From the NCBI GenBank assembly GCA_026418625.1, contig JAOABA010000049.1, positions 124,001 through 188,000 on the forward strand: DNA of 64,000 nucleotides, given 5' to 3'. The position numbers were made by a program, and so were the translations under genes. The DNA comes from Candidatus Kapaibacterium sp. (GTDB lineage Bacteria > Bacteroidota > Ignavibacteria > Kapaibacteriales > UBA2268). A model generated the notes under the pieces. The model searched no databases, was not told the DNA's origin, and worked only from the letters and a program-made list of their open reading frames with translations. Below, piece after piece: positions 8,720 through 17,507 of this stretch (its first letter is position 1; the number at the start of each line of letters is the position of its first letter).

Positions 8720-9706
8720 TCAAAACTTTCTAACCATAAGAGTTGTTACAAGCCATTCGAGCATTGATTTATATTCAGAATCTTTGATTTTAACCAGATT
8801 ATCTAATGCTTTTTTGAAATAATTATTAAACTCTTCTACTGTGGATTCTATAATACCTAAATTTTTGAATAAATTGAAAAACTCAGGTATATATTCTTCA
8901 GTCATTCCATTATTTTGATAAAATTCATCTAATAATTTAACATCATTAGAGGATTTTGCAAGTTCTTTAGCTTTGATAATTAGATATGTTTTTTTTCCTT
9001 CTAAAATATCGTTTCCAATTTTTTTGCCCAGTTGATTTTGTTCAGCTGAAATATCAAGCCAGTCGTCCTGAATTTGAAAGGCTATTCCTAAATTATTAGC
9101 ATACTTTCTCAAATTTTCAATCTCATCCAAGTCCATCTTTGCTATATGTCCCCCAATAGTTGCGCAAGCCTCCAAAACTCTTGATGTCTTTTTTTCAATC
9201 ATCAATAAATATTTTTCGAGACTTACATTTTTATCTGTATTGAAGTCCATATCGTAAGCCTGACCCTCGCATACTTCAATCAATGCTTTGACAAATTCAT
9301 TTTTGATATATTCCGACCTTTCGTGATTTGAGCAATTAGGTAATAATCCAAAAGCATATCCTACCATAATATCACCAGTGAGAATAGCGATTGGTTCACT
9401 CCACTTAATGTGTATTGTTTCCCGACCTCGCCTTAAATTGCTTCTATCCATAATATCATCATGAACCAATGTAAAGTTATGAAGTATTTCCATAGCACAA
9501 GCACTATCCAAAGCTTCAGAGGGGTTTCCACCATTTAAACCAGAACAAATCATAGTTAAAACTGGTCTAACTCTCTTTCCCCCACCTTTTAGAATGTAAT
9601 CAAATGGTTCGTATATACTCTTCGGTTCTTTATCCTTTAATAAATTAAATAACCGATTTTCTATTTGATTCAAAAAACTGTTATATTGTTCTTTAAAGTT
9701 AAGCAT
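8720..9706 (-). CDS. Polyprenyl diphosphate synthase (short-chain, FPP/GGPP type)
   Basis: A 328-residue trans-prenyltransferase that extends allylic diphosphates with isopentenyl diphosphate. It has the first Asp-rich motif 'DDIMD' (D83, D84, D87) followed by 'RSNLRRG', the 'GGGKRVRP' substrate loop (41-48), and the second Asp-rich motif 'QIQDDWLDI'. The first motif has no two-residue insertion, and an aromatic residue (F78) stands five positions before it. By the known chain-length rules this suggests a C15-C20 product, but that is inference. It overlaps dprA by eight bases, so the two are one transcript. Confidence 0.92.
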   Translation of the reverse strand: MLNFKEQYNSFLNQIENRLFNLLKDKEPKSIYEPFDYILKGGGKRVRPVLTMICSGLNGGNPSEALDSACAMEILHNFTLVHDDIMDRSNLRRGRETIHIKWSEPIAILTGDIMVGYAFGLLPNCSNHERSEYIKNEFVKALIEVCEGQAYDMDFNTDKNVSLEKYLLMIEKKTSRVLEACATIGGHIAKMDLDEIENLRKYANNLGIAFQIQDDWLDISAEQNQLGKKIGNDILEGKKTYLIIKAKELAKSSNDVKLLDEFYQNNGMTEEYIPEFFNLFKNLGIIESTVEEFNNYFKKALDNLVKIKDSEYKSMLEWLVTTLMVRKF

Positions 9707-10826
9707 CTATTTTTCCTTTTATGTAATATTTTCCGGGTAATTGTTTGATATAGCCATCGAATTCAAGATCTAATAAAATCACCAAAAGCTCTGAAATTTC
9801 TATGTTTGTAGAATGAATGAGCTCATCAATATGTATTGGTTGACTATCAATAGAGTTATAAACCAACTCTTGATTATTATTCTTGAATTTTAACTTATTT
9901 TGTTTTTTTTCGTTTCTATTTAATGATGATATTCCAAGATCTTCAAGAATTAATTCAGGAGATAAAGCGGGTTGTGCTTTCATATTTCTTAAAAGCAGGT
10001 TTGTTCCTTTACTTTTTTCTGAATTAATATTTCCGGGAACAGCATAGACTTCACGATTTTGGTCAAAAGCAAAGTTTGCAGTTATTAATGCTCCCCCCTT
10101 TTTTGCACTTTCGATTACGATTGTTGCTCTCGACATTCCACTAATTATTCTATTCCTTTGTGGGAAATAACCTTGTAAAGACTTAGTTCCACATCTATAT
10201 TCAGTTATGATGGCTCCACCTTCGGCGACTATTTTATCTGCCAAATTTCTTGCTATCTCAGGATTAACTTCGTCCAAACCTGAAGCAACTACTGCATAGG
10301 TTATTCCTTTGTTTTTTATCGTGGTTGAGTGTGCTATTGAATCAATACCATAAGCTAATCCAGAAACAATTCTTATACCATTCTTGACAAAGCATTCAAC
10401 GAAATGTTCTGTAACCAGCTTACCATAATGAGTGTTTTTTCGGGTTCCTACTATTGATATATTGTATGAACAATCGGATGTAATCTTTCCATTAACAAAT
10501 AATAGTAATGGTGGATAAGGAATATTCTTTAAAAGTTCGGGATAGTCATTATCCCAAAATGATATGATACTGTAATTATTTTTTTGGCATACATCAATTT
10601 GATGACTGACTTCATCATTAAGCTTATTATTTTGAAAAATTTCCAGTTGTCGAAGTTTATATGCAAAAGGGCTTTCTGAATTTACAAATTCTTCAAATGA
10701 ATGAAATGTTTCAATGATTTTTAATAAGTCCGCATTAGTGAAACTTCGTAAAAAAGTCAATTTTAAGAAATCATTAATAGTCCAATTTTCTCTTTTATTC
10801 ATATTTATAAATTTTGAATTTATCAA
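9699..10826 (-). CDS. dprA: DNA-processing protein DprA
   Basis: 375 residues. DprA binds single-stranded DNA and loads RecA during natural transformation. The Rossmann-like DprA/Smf core is clear at about 110-310: 'VGTRKNTHYGKLVTEHF', 'IVSGLAYGIDSIAH', 'FPQRNRIISGMSRATIVIES', 'GALITANFAFDQNREVYAVP'. The last 60 residues fit the winged-helix DML1-like domain. An alternative start lies at 10802 (MNKREN). Its presence says little about competence because dprA is nearly universal. The 3' end overlaps the polyprenyl synthase gene. Confidence 0.96.
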   Translation of the reverse strand: MINSKFINMNKRENWTINDFLKLTFLRSFTNADLLKIIETFHSFEEFVNSESPFAYKLRQLEIFQNNKLNDEVSHQIDVCQKNNYSIISFWDNDYPELLKNIPYPPLLLFVNGKITSDCSYNISIVGTRKNTHYGKLVTEHFVECFVKNGIRIVSGLAYGIDSIAHSTTIKNKGITYAVVASGLDEVNPEIARNLADKIVAEGGAIITEYRCGTKSLQGYFPQRNRIISGMSRATIVIESAKKGGALITANFAFDQNREVYAVPGNINSEKSKGTNLLLRNMKAQPALSPELILEDLGISSLNRNEKKQNKLKFKNNNQELVYNSIDSQPIHIDELIHSTNIEISELLVILLDLEFDGYIKQLPGKYYIKGKIDA

Positions 10827-10889
10827 TTAATAAATTAAAAAAAAATTGACTTTTTGCATTAAAAATACTAAATTTGCTATCATTTTTTT

Positions 10890-10899
10890 GGAGGACAAT
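10890..10899 (+). promoter_or_regulatory. Strong Shine-Dalgarno site deciding the start at 10900
   Basis: GGAGG lies five bases before the ATG at 10900. Most genes in this window lack such a site, as is usual in Bacteroidota-like genomes, so this one both fixes the start and hints at high expression of the small secreted protein. Confidence 0.6.
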
Positions 10900-11316
10900 A
10901 TGAGAAAATCTGTTCTATCTTTTGTCGTATTTATTTTAATCTCCTTACTTTCTTCATCAACTAATCTTTTTGCTGAGGATTTTAAAGTAACAGAAAAACA
11001 ATTCAATCACGGTCTTGATGTTCTTCGTGAACATCTTTTACTCCTCAATGTTCGATATGATCTTGCAGAAGGTGAAAAAGAGGTAACTTTGACAATCAAC
11101 TCATACAATGATTTGATGAGTTTTGTCAAGAAAAGAAAACCGGGTAAGTTCTATTTACTTCACGAAAAAACAGATGAAACTTACGATATTTGTGAAATGT
11201 CCCCTGATGATTTTAAAAGCAAAGGCTTTGGGCAATGGTTCTGGAAAAAAGTTTGTGAAGCTGCTGAACTCGGCGGCATTATGAAAGATTGTAACGGTTT
11301 TTTCCAATGGAAATAA
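10900..11316 (+). CDS. Small secreted protein of unknown function
   Basis: The frame is open from a TTG at 10846, but the ATG at 10900 is preferred: it has one of the few good ribosome binding sites in the window (GGAGG at 10890-10894) and opens directly with a signal peptide (MRKSVLSFVVFILISLLSSS, cleavage near 'LFAED'). The mature part of about 112 residues is mixed alpha/beta with two Cys ('YDICEM', 'VCEAAEL') and a third near the end ('KDCNGFFQW'). I recognise no family. Monocistronic by context, between divergent dprA and the convergent methyltransferase. Confidence 0.7.
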   Translation: MRKSVLSFVVFILISLLSSSTNLFAEDFKVTEKQFNHGLDVLREHLLLLNVRYDLAEGEKEVTLTINSYNDLMSFVKKRKPGKFYLLHEKTDETYDICEMSPDDFKSKGFGQWFWKKVCEAAELGGIMKDCNGFFQWK

Positions 11317-11324
11317 GTTTGTGA

Positions 11325-12122
11325 TTATTTTTTCATTTTGGAAATTTCATAAAATACAACCGCTGAGCTTGATGCGACATTGAAAGAGTCAATTCTTTCA
11401 GACATTGGTATTTTAAGTGTAATATCGCTTAATTCTAAAATATCTTCCTCAATTCCTTTATCTTCGCTTCCGAAGATGAGGAGTGTATTTTTATCAAATT
11501 TATGTTCATTGATAAATTTAGATTTATCAGAAATTTCAAAAGAAACTATTTTATAACCTCTTCTCCTTAAAATATTTATATCATCAGTTAAATTATCCGA
11601 ATGACAGACATTGCAAAAAAATATACTACCCATAGAAACTCTTACAGCTCTTCTTAGGTATGGAGATGCTGATTTTTTATCAACAATTATGTTGTCAATA
11701 CCAAATCCTATCATATTCCTAACTATTGAACCTATGTTCTCAGCGTTGTTAATACCATTTGTAGCCACAATCATTCCTCTCATTTCACCTATTTTAATAT
11801 CTTCTGGTTGATAAGCCAATGCCATAACACCAGTGTGTAGGCGAAAACCAACAATTCTCTCCATTAATTTTTTTTCTGCGCTATAAATTACAGTTTCTTT
11901 GTTAATACGGTTTGAAATTAGAATTTCATTCTCTGCAATATACTCATCGGTAGCAAAAATTGAATAAATAGGTATTTGGGTTTTTAGTAATTTGTTTACG
12001 AGTCTTTTACCTTCTGCTATAAAAAGTCTTTTATCTTGATGAGTTTTTGGAGTAAATCTCAAATTTTTATAAAGCGAAATTCTTGGGTCGCTTAAATCAT
12101 CGATTTTAACTGTTTCAAGCAT
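11325..12122 (-). CDS. SpoU/TrmH-family RNA 2'-O-methyltransferase
   Basis: 265 residues from the ATG at 12122, which overlaps the stop of the OmpA-like gene by one base (TAATG); a longer frame back to 12170 exists but has no supporting features. The N-terminal substrate-binding domain (about 1-90) precedes a SPOUT knot with its three motifs: 'NGINNAENIGSIVRN', 'IFGSEDKGIEEDI' and 'KIPMSERIDSFNVASSSAV'. The knot binds S-adenosylmethionine and methylates a ribose in rRNA or tRNA. The target position cannot be read from sequence. It is convergent with the small secreted gene. Confidence 0.9.
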   Translation of the reverse strand: MLETVKIDDLSDPRISLYKNLRFTPKTHQDKRLFIAEGKRLVNKLLKTQIPIYSIFATDEYIAENEILISNRINKETVIYSAEKKLMERIVGFRLHTGVMALAYQPEDIKIGEMRGMIVATNGINNAENIGSIVRNMIGFGIDNIIVDKKSASPYLRRAVRVSMGSIFFCNVCHSDNLTDDINILRRRGYKIVSFEISDKSKFINEHKFDKNTLLIFGSEDKGIEEDILELSDITLKIPMSERIDSFNVASSSAVVFYEISKMKK

Positions 12123-14188
12123 TAATTCTCTTGAACGGGAGTTTCGATAGTTATTTTTACAGTCCTGCAATAGAATCTACCCTCAGGTAAAGTATTATCG
12201 TAGAGTAACACTGATTCACCAACACCAAAAACCTTAGCATTAGGAATGTTTAATCTTTTAGCTGCAGCTTTTGCTCTGGCTTCAGATAGCTTTAAATTCG
12301 TTTCTTCATCACCGATACTATCAGTATAGCCTGTTATAGTAACTATAGATTTATCGGAGACCCTACTTTTTACAAAGTCCAGAACAGAGCGATTTTCTTT
12401 GCCTAAATCAGACTTGCCATAATCAAAAAGTATTAAGCTGTAATATTCGAATTCTTTATCGGCTATTCTCTCTAATCTCTTCCTGTCTATTGTCAATTGT
12501 TCGATTGGAATTTTTTTAGGTTCGGTTTTTACTTCTTGTCCCAGTTTATCTTTAGCTTTGAGGCTAACTTCTACAAAACCACCTTTCTTTGGAGCAGCTG
12601 TGTCCTTTTGATTAATAAACCAATCAATCTTATCAGCCTCTTTTTCACCAAAAAACCTGATTAGGCTTTTTTGATTTTGTTTAACATCAATAGTCCATTC
12701 ATTTAAACCAGCATCAGCTTTTATCTTTGGTAAAAATCTTATTATTGTTTCAGATATTTTTCTTAATGTATCACCAGTTATTACTGGTTCAAGTATTCTC
12801 CAATCATCAGATAATATTTCAACCCGACGGTTCTCTTCAGGACCTCCCTCTTCATTATTATTAGCAGGCTCCTTAGGAAGATTTCTTGCTGTAACTTTTA
12901 TCTGGCTTTCATTAACATTCCAAACGTTAACTAAATAGTCTTTCACAGCTAAAGCCCTTCGCTCAGATAACTCAAGGTTTCCTTTCTCCTCATTAAAATT
13001 TTGATTTGTGCCAACTAATGTAATTTTAGCATTAGGTATTTCGTTCAAACGCTTGCCAACAATATTCAAAATGTGATAATAAGTTGGTATGACATCTAAA
13101 TTAGCTAAGTCCTTGATGGAAAAACTATTTGTCTGATTTCTTTTAAGTTGATGATATCTTTTGGGAATTTCAGCCGAATTCTCATCAAAAAAGATATAGT
13201 TAAGCAATGGTCTTAAATTTAATGAAGTGAAGTCCTCAATTTTTATTTTGAAATCTTTCTGAACATTTTTATTTGTGTCTAACTGCATAATATCCAATTC
13301 CGCAAATAAAACAGGCGGTTTTGGTGGCAAAGGATAATCCGGATCGGGAGGTAATAATGGTGGTGGTGGAGGCGGTGGTGGAGGCGGTGGTATTCTGTAT
13401 TTTATTGCCGCTCCAAACCTTAAATAATGTAAATTCCAGTCTACCTCTTTGACTATGTTTGTAAAATTATAACCATAAAATACTTCAGGAACAAGAAACA
13501 ACCATTTTTTTCTATTTAATGGAAGTTCATAACTAAAACCTAAATTCAATGATAATTGTAATCCGTTCAACTCAGGAATATTTCCTGAGTTTTCATTTCT
13601 GACCCTTGTTCCGTCGAGAAAAGTCCCCTTATCAGCAGGTTTCACAATTTCCTCTTTTTGCTTATAAGTTCCTGATAATGGAAATCCTATTCTTAAACCA
13701 AAGTGCCCAGAAAGGCTTTTATAGAATGTATTTGAATAAAAACCATTTAAACCAAGTGAGGAAATTTTGGCATCAATTAAATGTTCGAATGATACTTCCG
13801 CAGATTTTCCATCTATAATTCCATTTGTAGTCTCAGTTGTTTTTAAAATTCCATCATATTTTGAGAACTCTGCTCTTAATCCAATATACTGATTCTCAAC
13901 TATATAAAAATCATATAGAACACCAAAAGAATAACCAAAACCACTTCCTGAGGAAAATTTTGGGCAACAATTCGGAACGCCGGGCAAATTTCTAAAATCT
14001 GCATTATAAAAATTTGGACCAAAACTTAGGAAAAGACCATATTTTGGCTTGATTGACACACTATCTATTTCCTTGAATTCTTCCTGTGATAATAAGCAAA
14101 ATGAACCTATACCAATGTTATCGGTTAATATTGGAAACAGAAATATCAATTTAAAAACAAAAAAAATGAGCAACTTGCTCAATCTCAT
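12122..14188 (-). CDS. OmpA-family outer-membrane protein with two OmpA-like domains
   Basis: 688 residues. After the signal sequence, about residues 45-270 look like an outer-membrane barrel (alternating strands such as 'YGLFLSFGPNFYNADFR' and 'LRFGAAIKYRIP'). A run of about twelve Pro (near residue 272) leads to 'PPKPPVLFAELDI'. Two OmpA-like peptidoglycan-binding modules follow: one at about 335-460 ('NYIFFDENSAEIPKRYHQL', 'LSERRALAVKDYL') and one at about 590-688 ('LILFDYGKSDLGKENRSVLD', 'GYTDSIGDEETNLKLSEARA'). It probably tethers outer membrane to cell wall. A 1-base overlap couples it to the methyltransferase. Confidence 0.88.
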   Translation of the reverse strand: MRLSKLLIFFVFKLIFLFPILTDNIGIGSFCLLSQEEFKEIDSVSIKPKYGLFLSFGPNFYNADFRNLPGVPNCCPKFSSGSGFGYSFGVLYDFYIVENQYIGLRAEFSKYDGILKTTETTNGIIDGKSAEVSFEHLIDAKISSLGLNGFYSNTFYKSLSGHFGLRIGFPLSGTYKQKEEIVKPADKGTFLDGTRVRNENSGNIPELNGLQLSLNLGFSYELPLNRKKWLFLVPEVFYGYNFTNIVKEVDWNLHYLRFGAAIKYRIPPPPPPPPPPPLLPPDPDYPLPPKPPVLFAELDIMQLDTNKNVQKDFKIKIEDFTSLNLRPLLNYIFFDENSAEIPKRYHQLKRNQTNSFSIKDLANLDVIPTYYHILNIVGKRLNEIPNAKITLVGTNQNFNEEKGNLELSERRALAVKDYLVNVWNVNESQIKVTARNLPKEPANNNEEGGPEENRRVEILSDDWRILEPVITGDTLRKISETIIRFLPKIKADAGLNEWTIDVKQNQKSLIRFFGEKEADKIDWFINQKDTAAPKKGGFVEVSLKAKDKLGQEVKTEPKKIPIEQLTIDRKRLERIADKEFEYYSLILFDYGKSDLGKENRSVLDFVKSRVSDKSIVTITGYTDSIGDEETNLKLSEARAKAAAKRLNIPNAKVFGVGESVLLYDNTLPEGRFYCRTVKITIETPVQEN

Positions 14189-14344
14189 TAATTATACCCA
14201 AAATGATTTCACAAAGAGTAACAAAAATAAAGAATTTCTATCATTTTCTTAAATTCGATTTTAAATTTATTTTAAAAACATATAACAAAGCTTTTTTTTG
14301 TAATTTAGAATTATATATTTTTTTATTAATTATTTGTAATTGAT

Positions 14345-15571
14345 ATGTTAAAAAGATTTTTTACATTAGTTTTATTGGCTCTATTTTTCTTTCCAATGGG
14401 AAGTTATTCCCAAAAAGATAGAATTGACAAAGGTGTTTTTATTGACTATAAAAGCGAGTTCTGGGATACAATTACAACTAAAACTGAACAATTCAAAAAA
14501 AGAAATGATAAGAAAAAATTAATCTTCAAGATGGATTTTACGGGTATAGATTTACCAAAATCTATTAACGAGTTCAAAACTGTATGGCATAATGAGCCTA
14601 TTTCTCAGGGAATAACCGGAACTTGTTGGTGTTTTTCAACAACAAGTTACCTCGAATCTGAAATTTACAGATTAACGGGTAAGAAAATGAAAATTTCACG
14701 TATGTTCACGGTTTATTGGGAATATGTTGAAAAAGCAAGACGCTTCGTTCGTGAATTTGGGAATTCTGAATTTGGAGAAGGTTCTCAAGCCAACGCTGTA
14801 ACAAAAATCTGGAAAACTTATGGATGCGTTCCCGATGAAATTTATACTGGTTTAAAACCCGATCAACCTTTCCACGATCATTCTGAAATGTTCAGTAAGA
14901 TGAAAACTTACCTTGAAAGTATTAAAAGAGATAATAATTGGAATGAAGAGATAGTAGTTAACACAATAAAAAGCATTTTAAATCACTACTTAAGCACTCC
15001 ACCAGAAAATTTTGAATTTCAGGGGAAAAAATGGACACCAAAACAATTTTTAAATGATTATGTAAAGATTAATCCAGATGATTTTATTGATGTCATTTCA
15101 ATCCTTGAAAAGCCATATTATACAAAGATTGAATATCCAGTGCCAGATAATTGGAGAAAAGATTCTACATATTACAACATCCCACTCGATGAATTTATGA
15201 ATATCCTTGTTGAAGCGATAAAAAACGGATATTCATCAGTTATTGGAGGCGATGTTTCCGAAGCTGGAATACTTTCTCAAGCTGAAGTTGCTATGGTTCC
15301 ATCATTTGATATTCCATCATCATATATAAACGATTACGCCCGTCAATTTAGATTTAGCAACCAAACTACTACCGATGATCACGGTATTCATATAGTAGGA
15401 ATAACAGAAAAAGAAAATGGTATATGGTTCTTAATCAAAGATTCGGGTGCTGGTGCTTTTAACGGTAGTAACAAAGGTTATTATTTCTTTCATTACGATT
15501 TCGTTAAATTAAAAATGATGACCTTTATGCTCCATAAATCGGCATTAACAAAGATTTTGAATAAATTTTAA
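14345..15571 (+). CDS. Secreted C1-family (bleomycin hydrolase-like) cysteine peptidase
   Basis: 408 residues with a signal peptide (cleavage near 'GSYSQ'). The papain-fold active site is present: oxyanion Gln88 and catalytic Cys94 in 'SQGITGTCWCFSTTSYLESE', and His346 in 'DDHGIHIVGI'. The usual Asn of 'NSWG' is replaced by Asp366 ('IKDSGAG'). The end 'MTFMLHKSAL' is typical of the aminopeptidase C/bleomycin hydrolase group in Bacteroidota. Unlike cytosolic PepC this one is exported, so it probably trims peptides in the periplasm. It is followed 11 bases later by an HTH gene. Confidence 0.88.
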   Translation: MLKRFFTLVLLALFFFPMGSYSQKDRIDKGVFIDYKSEFWDTITTKTEQFKKRNDKKKLIFKMDFTGIDLPKSINEFKTVWHNEPISQGITGTCWCFSTTSYLESEIYRLTGKKMKISRMFTVYWEYVEKARRFVREFGNSEFGEGSQANAVTKIWKTYGCVPDEIYTGLKPDQPFHDHSEMFSKMKTYLESIKRDNNWNEEIVVNTIKSILNHYLSTPPENFEFQGKKWTPKQFLNDYVKINPDDFIDVISILEKPYYTKIEYPVPDNWRKDSTYYNIPLDEFMNILVEAIKNGYSSVIGGDVSEAGILSQAEVAMVPSFDIPSSYINDYARQFRFSNQTTTDDHGIHIVGITEKENGIWFLIKDSGAGAFNGSNKGYYFFHYDFVKLKMMTFMLHKSALTKILNKF

Positions 15572-15582
15572 GTCTCTTTTTT

Positions 15583-15966
15583 ATGCAAGAAGAAGAATCA
15601 AACAGATTAAGAGAATTTGCAGAAATTTCTTATGGCAGTTTAGCTGAACTTGCAAGGCATTTGAAAAAAACCAACAACTTTTTTTCATCTTATGTTTCTA
15701 ATCCAAATAAATACTTTGGTTGGAGAGTCCTAAAGAAGTTATATGAAGCTGGATTAAACATTGATTGGCTGATTTCTGGATATGGTTCAATGTTTTCTAA
15801 TAGTAAAATTGGATTAAAACTTCAGAAAGAAAGATCCCAACTAATTAATCAGGATGATTTAAGCCTGAAATTAAAAATTGAGTTAGATACACTAAAAGAC
15901 AAAGTCTCTTTTGAATTGACACAAATTGAGGAGCTAATTTCAAAAATCAAGAAGATAATAAAATGA
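15583..15966 (+). CDS. Helix-turn-helix DNA-binding protein (phage CI-repressor-like N-terminus)
   Basis: 127 residues. Residues about 8-65 fit an XRE/CI-type helix-turn-helix ('SLAELARHLKKTNNFFSSYV'), ending in 'AGLNIDWLISGYGSMF', a phrase common to CI-like repressors. The remaining 60 residues are charged and helical, probably a short coiled coil; there is no LexA-like peptidase domain. It is 11 bases after the C1 peptidase gene and its stop lies one base from the stop of the convergent hydrolase gene. The target is unknown. Confidence 0.72.
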   Translation: MQEEESNRLREFAEISYGSLAELARHLKKTNNFFSSYVSNPNKYFGWRVLKKLYEAGLNIDWLISGYGSMFSNSKIGLKLQKERSQLINQDDLSLKLKIELDTLKDKVSFELTQIEELISKIKKIIK

Positions 15967-15967
15967 C

Positions 15968-16651
15968 TCAAAATTCAAGAAAACGCTTAAAATCGTGAAT
16001 TAAGCTTATGTGATCCATTTTATCAATTAAATGACCTGTGTTTGGCATTACTAATAATTGAGAGTTAGCCATTCTCTTATATATATGATAGGTTTCTGGA
16101 AAAGTTGCTATTTCATCTCTATCACCAGTGCTTAATAAAACAGGATGCTCAATTTTGGACATATCATCTTCTGTTAGATGATTGCTCCCCAATTCAATAA
16201 AAAAATCAGAAGTTTTCTGGCAAATTAAACGCCAGTCTTGTGGTGAATGAATGATACTCAACTTCTCGGCAAATTTTGGATTGTTTTTTTCAATCACTTC
16301 GGGCAATATCTTTTGAGCCTCTTTTTGAGCAAATTCCGCATCCCATTTAAGTTTTGTTGATAATGTTATTACTTTGTTAACTTTCTGAGGATAGTTTAGG
16401 GCTAAGTTTAAAGCTACATAACCGCCCAAACTATAACCCAAAATATTAGCTTTTTGGGGATTATACTTATCAATTTCATTTAAAACATCATTCGTGAACA
16501 TCTCGAGTGAAAATTTGGATGTTGGTATTTCGTTACCTCCATGTCCCGAAAAATTGATTGTTTCAACATCGAAATAATCAGATAAGAGAGTTTCCAAAGG
16601 TTCCATTTGCTTTTTTGAACCTAATGCTCCATGAAGTAATAATAATTTCAT
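15968..16651 (-). CDS. Alpha/beta hydrolase
   Basis: 227 residues with a complete alpha/beta-hydrolase triad: nucleophile Ser74 in 'GYSLGG', acid Asp177 or Asp179 in 'STGDRDEIA', and His207 in 'MPNTGHLID'. The oxyanion region is 'LLLHGALGS' (4-12). Length and the short lid fit small esterases or MenH-like enzymes. No menaquinone gene is nearby, so the substrate is undetermined. Confidence 0.9.
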   Translation of the reverse strand: MKLLLLHGALGSKKQMEPLETLLSDYFDVETINFSGHGGNEIPTSKFSLEMFTNDVLNEIDKYNPQKANILGYSLGGYVALNLALNYPQKVNKVITLSTKLKWDAEFAQKEAQKILPEVIEKNNPKFAEKLSIIHSPQDWRLICQKTSDFFIELGSNHLTEDDMSKIEHPVLLSTGDRDEIATFPETYHIYKRMANSQLLVMPNTGHLIDKMDHISLIHDFKRFLEF

Positions 16652-16733
16652 TTCAATCCTGAAAGTTTACATAAATATTATCGTTATTAAAGACTTAAAC
16701 TTAAGTATTTTTTAAAGATAATTAACAAGTTAT

Positions 16734-17264
16734 TTATTTTACTTCTCCATCTCTTTCAGGATAAGGTGGCAATGGAAGAGAATCTGGAATTCCCATTAAT
16801 GGGAAATCTTTTCTTAATGGATGAAGTGGCTCGCCAGTATTAGGATCGACAAAATCCTCTGGCATATAAAATCTTCTTAAGTTTGGATGATTATTGAACT
16901 TTATTCCATACATATCATAAGTTTCTCGCTCATACCAATTTGCACTTTCCCAAATAGATGTTAGTGATGGAACTTCTGGCTCATATTCACTAACAGGGAC
17001 TTTTATAAATAGTCTTTTTTTAAATTTATTCGAATATAAGTTATATACTACTTCAAATCTTGGTTTTTTATTATACCAGTCAATAGCAGTTATATCAAGC
17101 AACATATCAATCTTTGTGTTATCATTTTCTTTGAGTTCTGCTACTAATTGTATTAAATAGTTAGATTTAATAATTATAGTTAACAAATCATTATGAATTT
17201 TTTGCTCAAAATCTGGCGCTATTATTTGTGCTAAACTTATTACAGAATTATTAAACTCATTCAT
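16734..17264 (-). CDS. nuoC: NADH-quinone oxidoreductase subunit C
   Basis: 176 residues of the 30-kDa (NuoC/Nqo5) peripheral-arm subunit of respiratory complex I. The signature 'WESANWYERETYDMYGIKF' is present, followed by 'HPNLRRFYMPEDF' and the C-terminal 'PLRKDFPLMG'. The length is that of the unfused subunit, not a NuoCD fusion. Normally this gene sits between nuoB and nuoD; here neither is adjacent (alpha/beta hydrolase on one side, prkA divergent on the other). It is either detached from its operon or an extra copy. Confidence 0.93.
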   Translation of the reverse strand: MNEFNNSVISLAQIIAPDFEQKIHNDLLTIIIKSNYLIQLVAELKENDNTKIDMLLDITAIDWYNKKPRFEVVYNLYSNKFKKRLFIKVPVSEYEPEVPSLTSIWESANWYERETYDMYGIKFNNHPNLRRFYMPEDFVDPNTGEPLHPLRKDFPLMGIPDSLPLPPYPERDGEVK

Positions 17265-17507
17265 AGAATTTCAAGATATATTGAATAAAAAAACAAATTT
17301 ATCATTTTTTTGAATTTATTTCAATTCAAAACAAAATATTTATTTAAAAAGTTTAAACAAAAATTGAGAAATTTGATGATATGACCGAAAATAAAAGAGG
17401 AAGAAATATAATCATAGATAGTAATAATAAACAAATATTTATTAATTTTAGAAACTTTTTTATTAAAAATGTGTTTTATAAAGATATAATCATATTGGAG
17501 AAAAATA

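Noticed and set aside
11611-11811. Plus-strand frame within the methyltransferase gene
   Set aside because: It is a shadow; the minus-strand frame carries all three SPOUT motifs.
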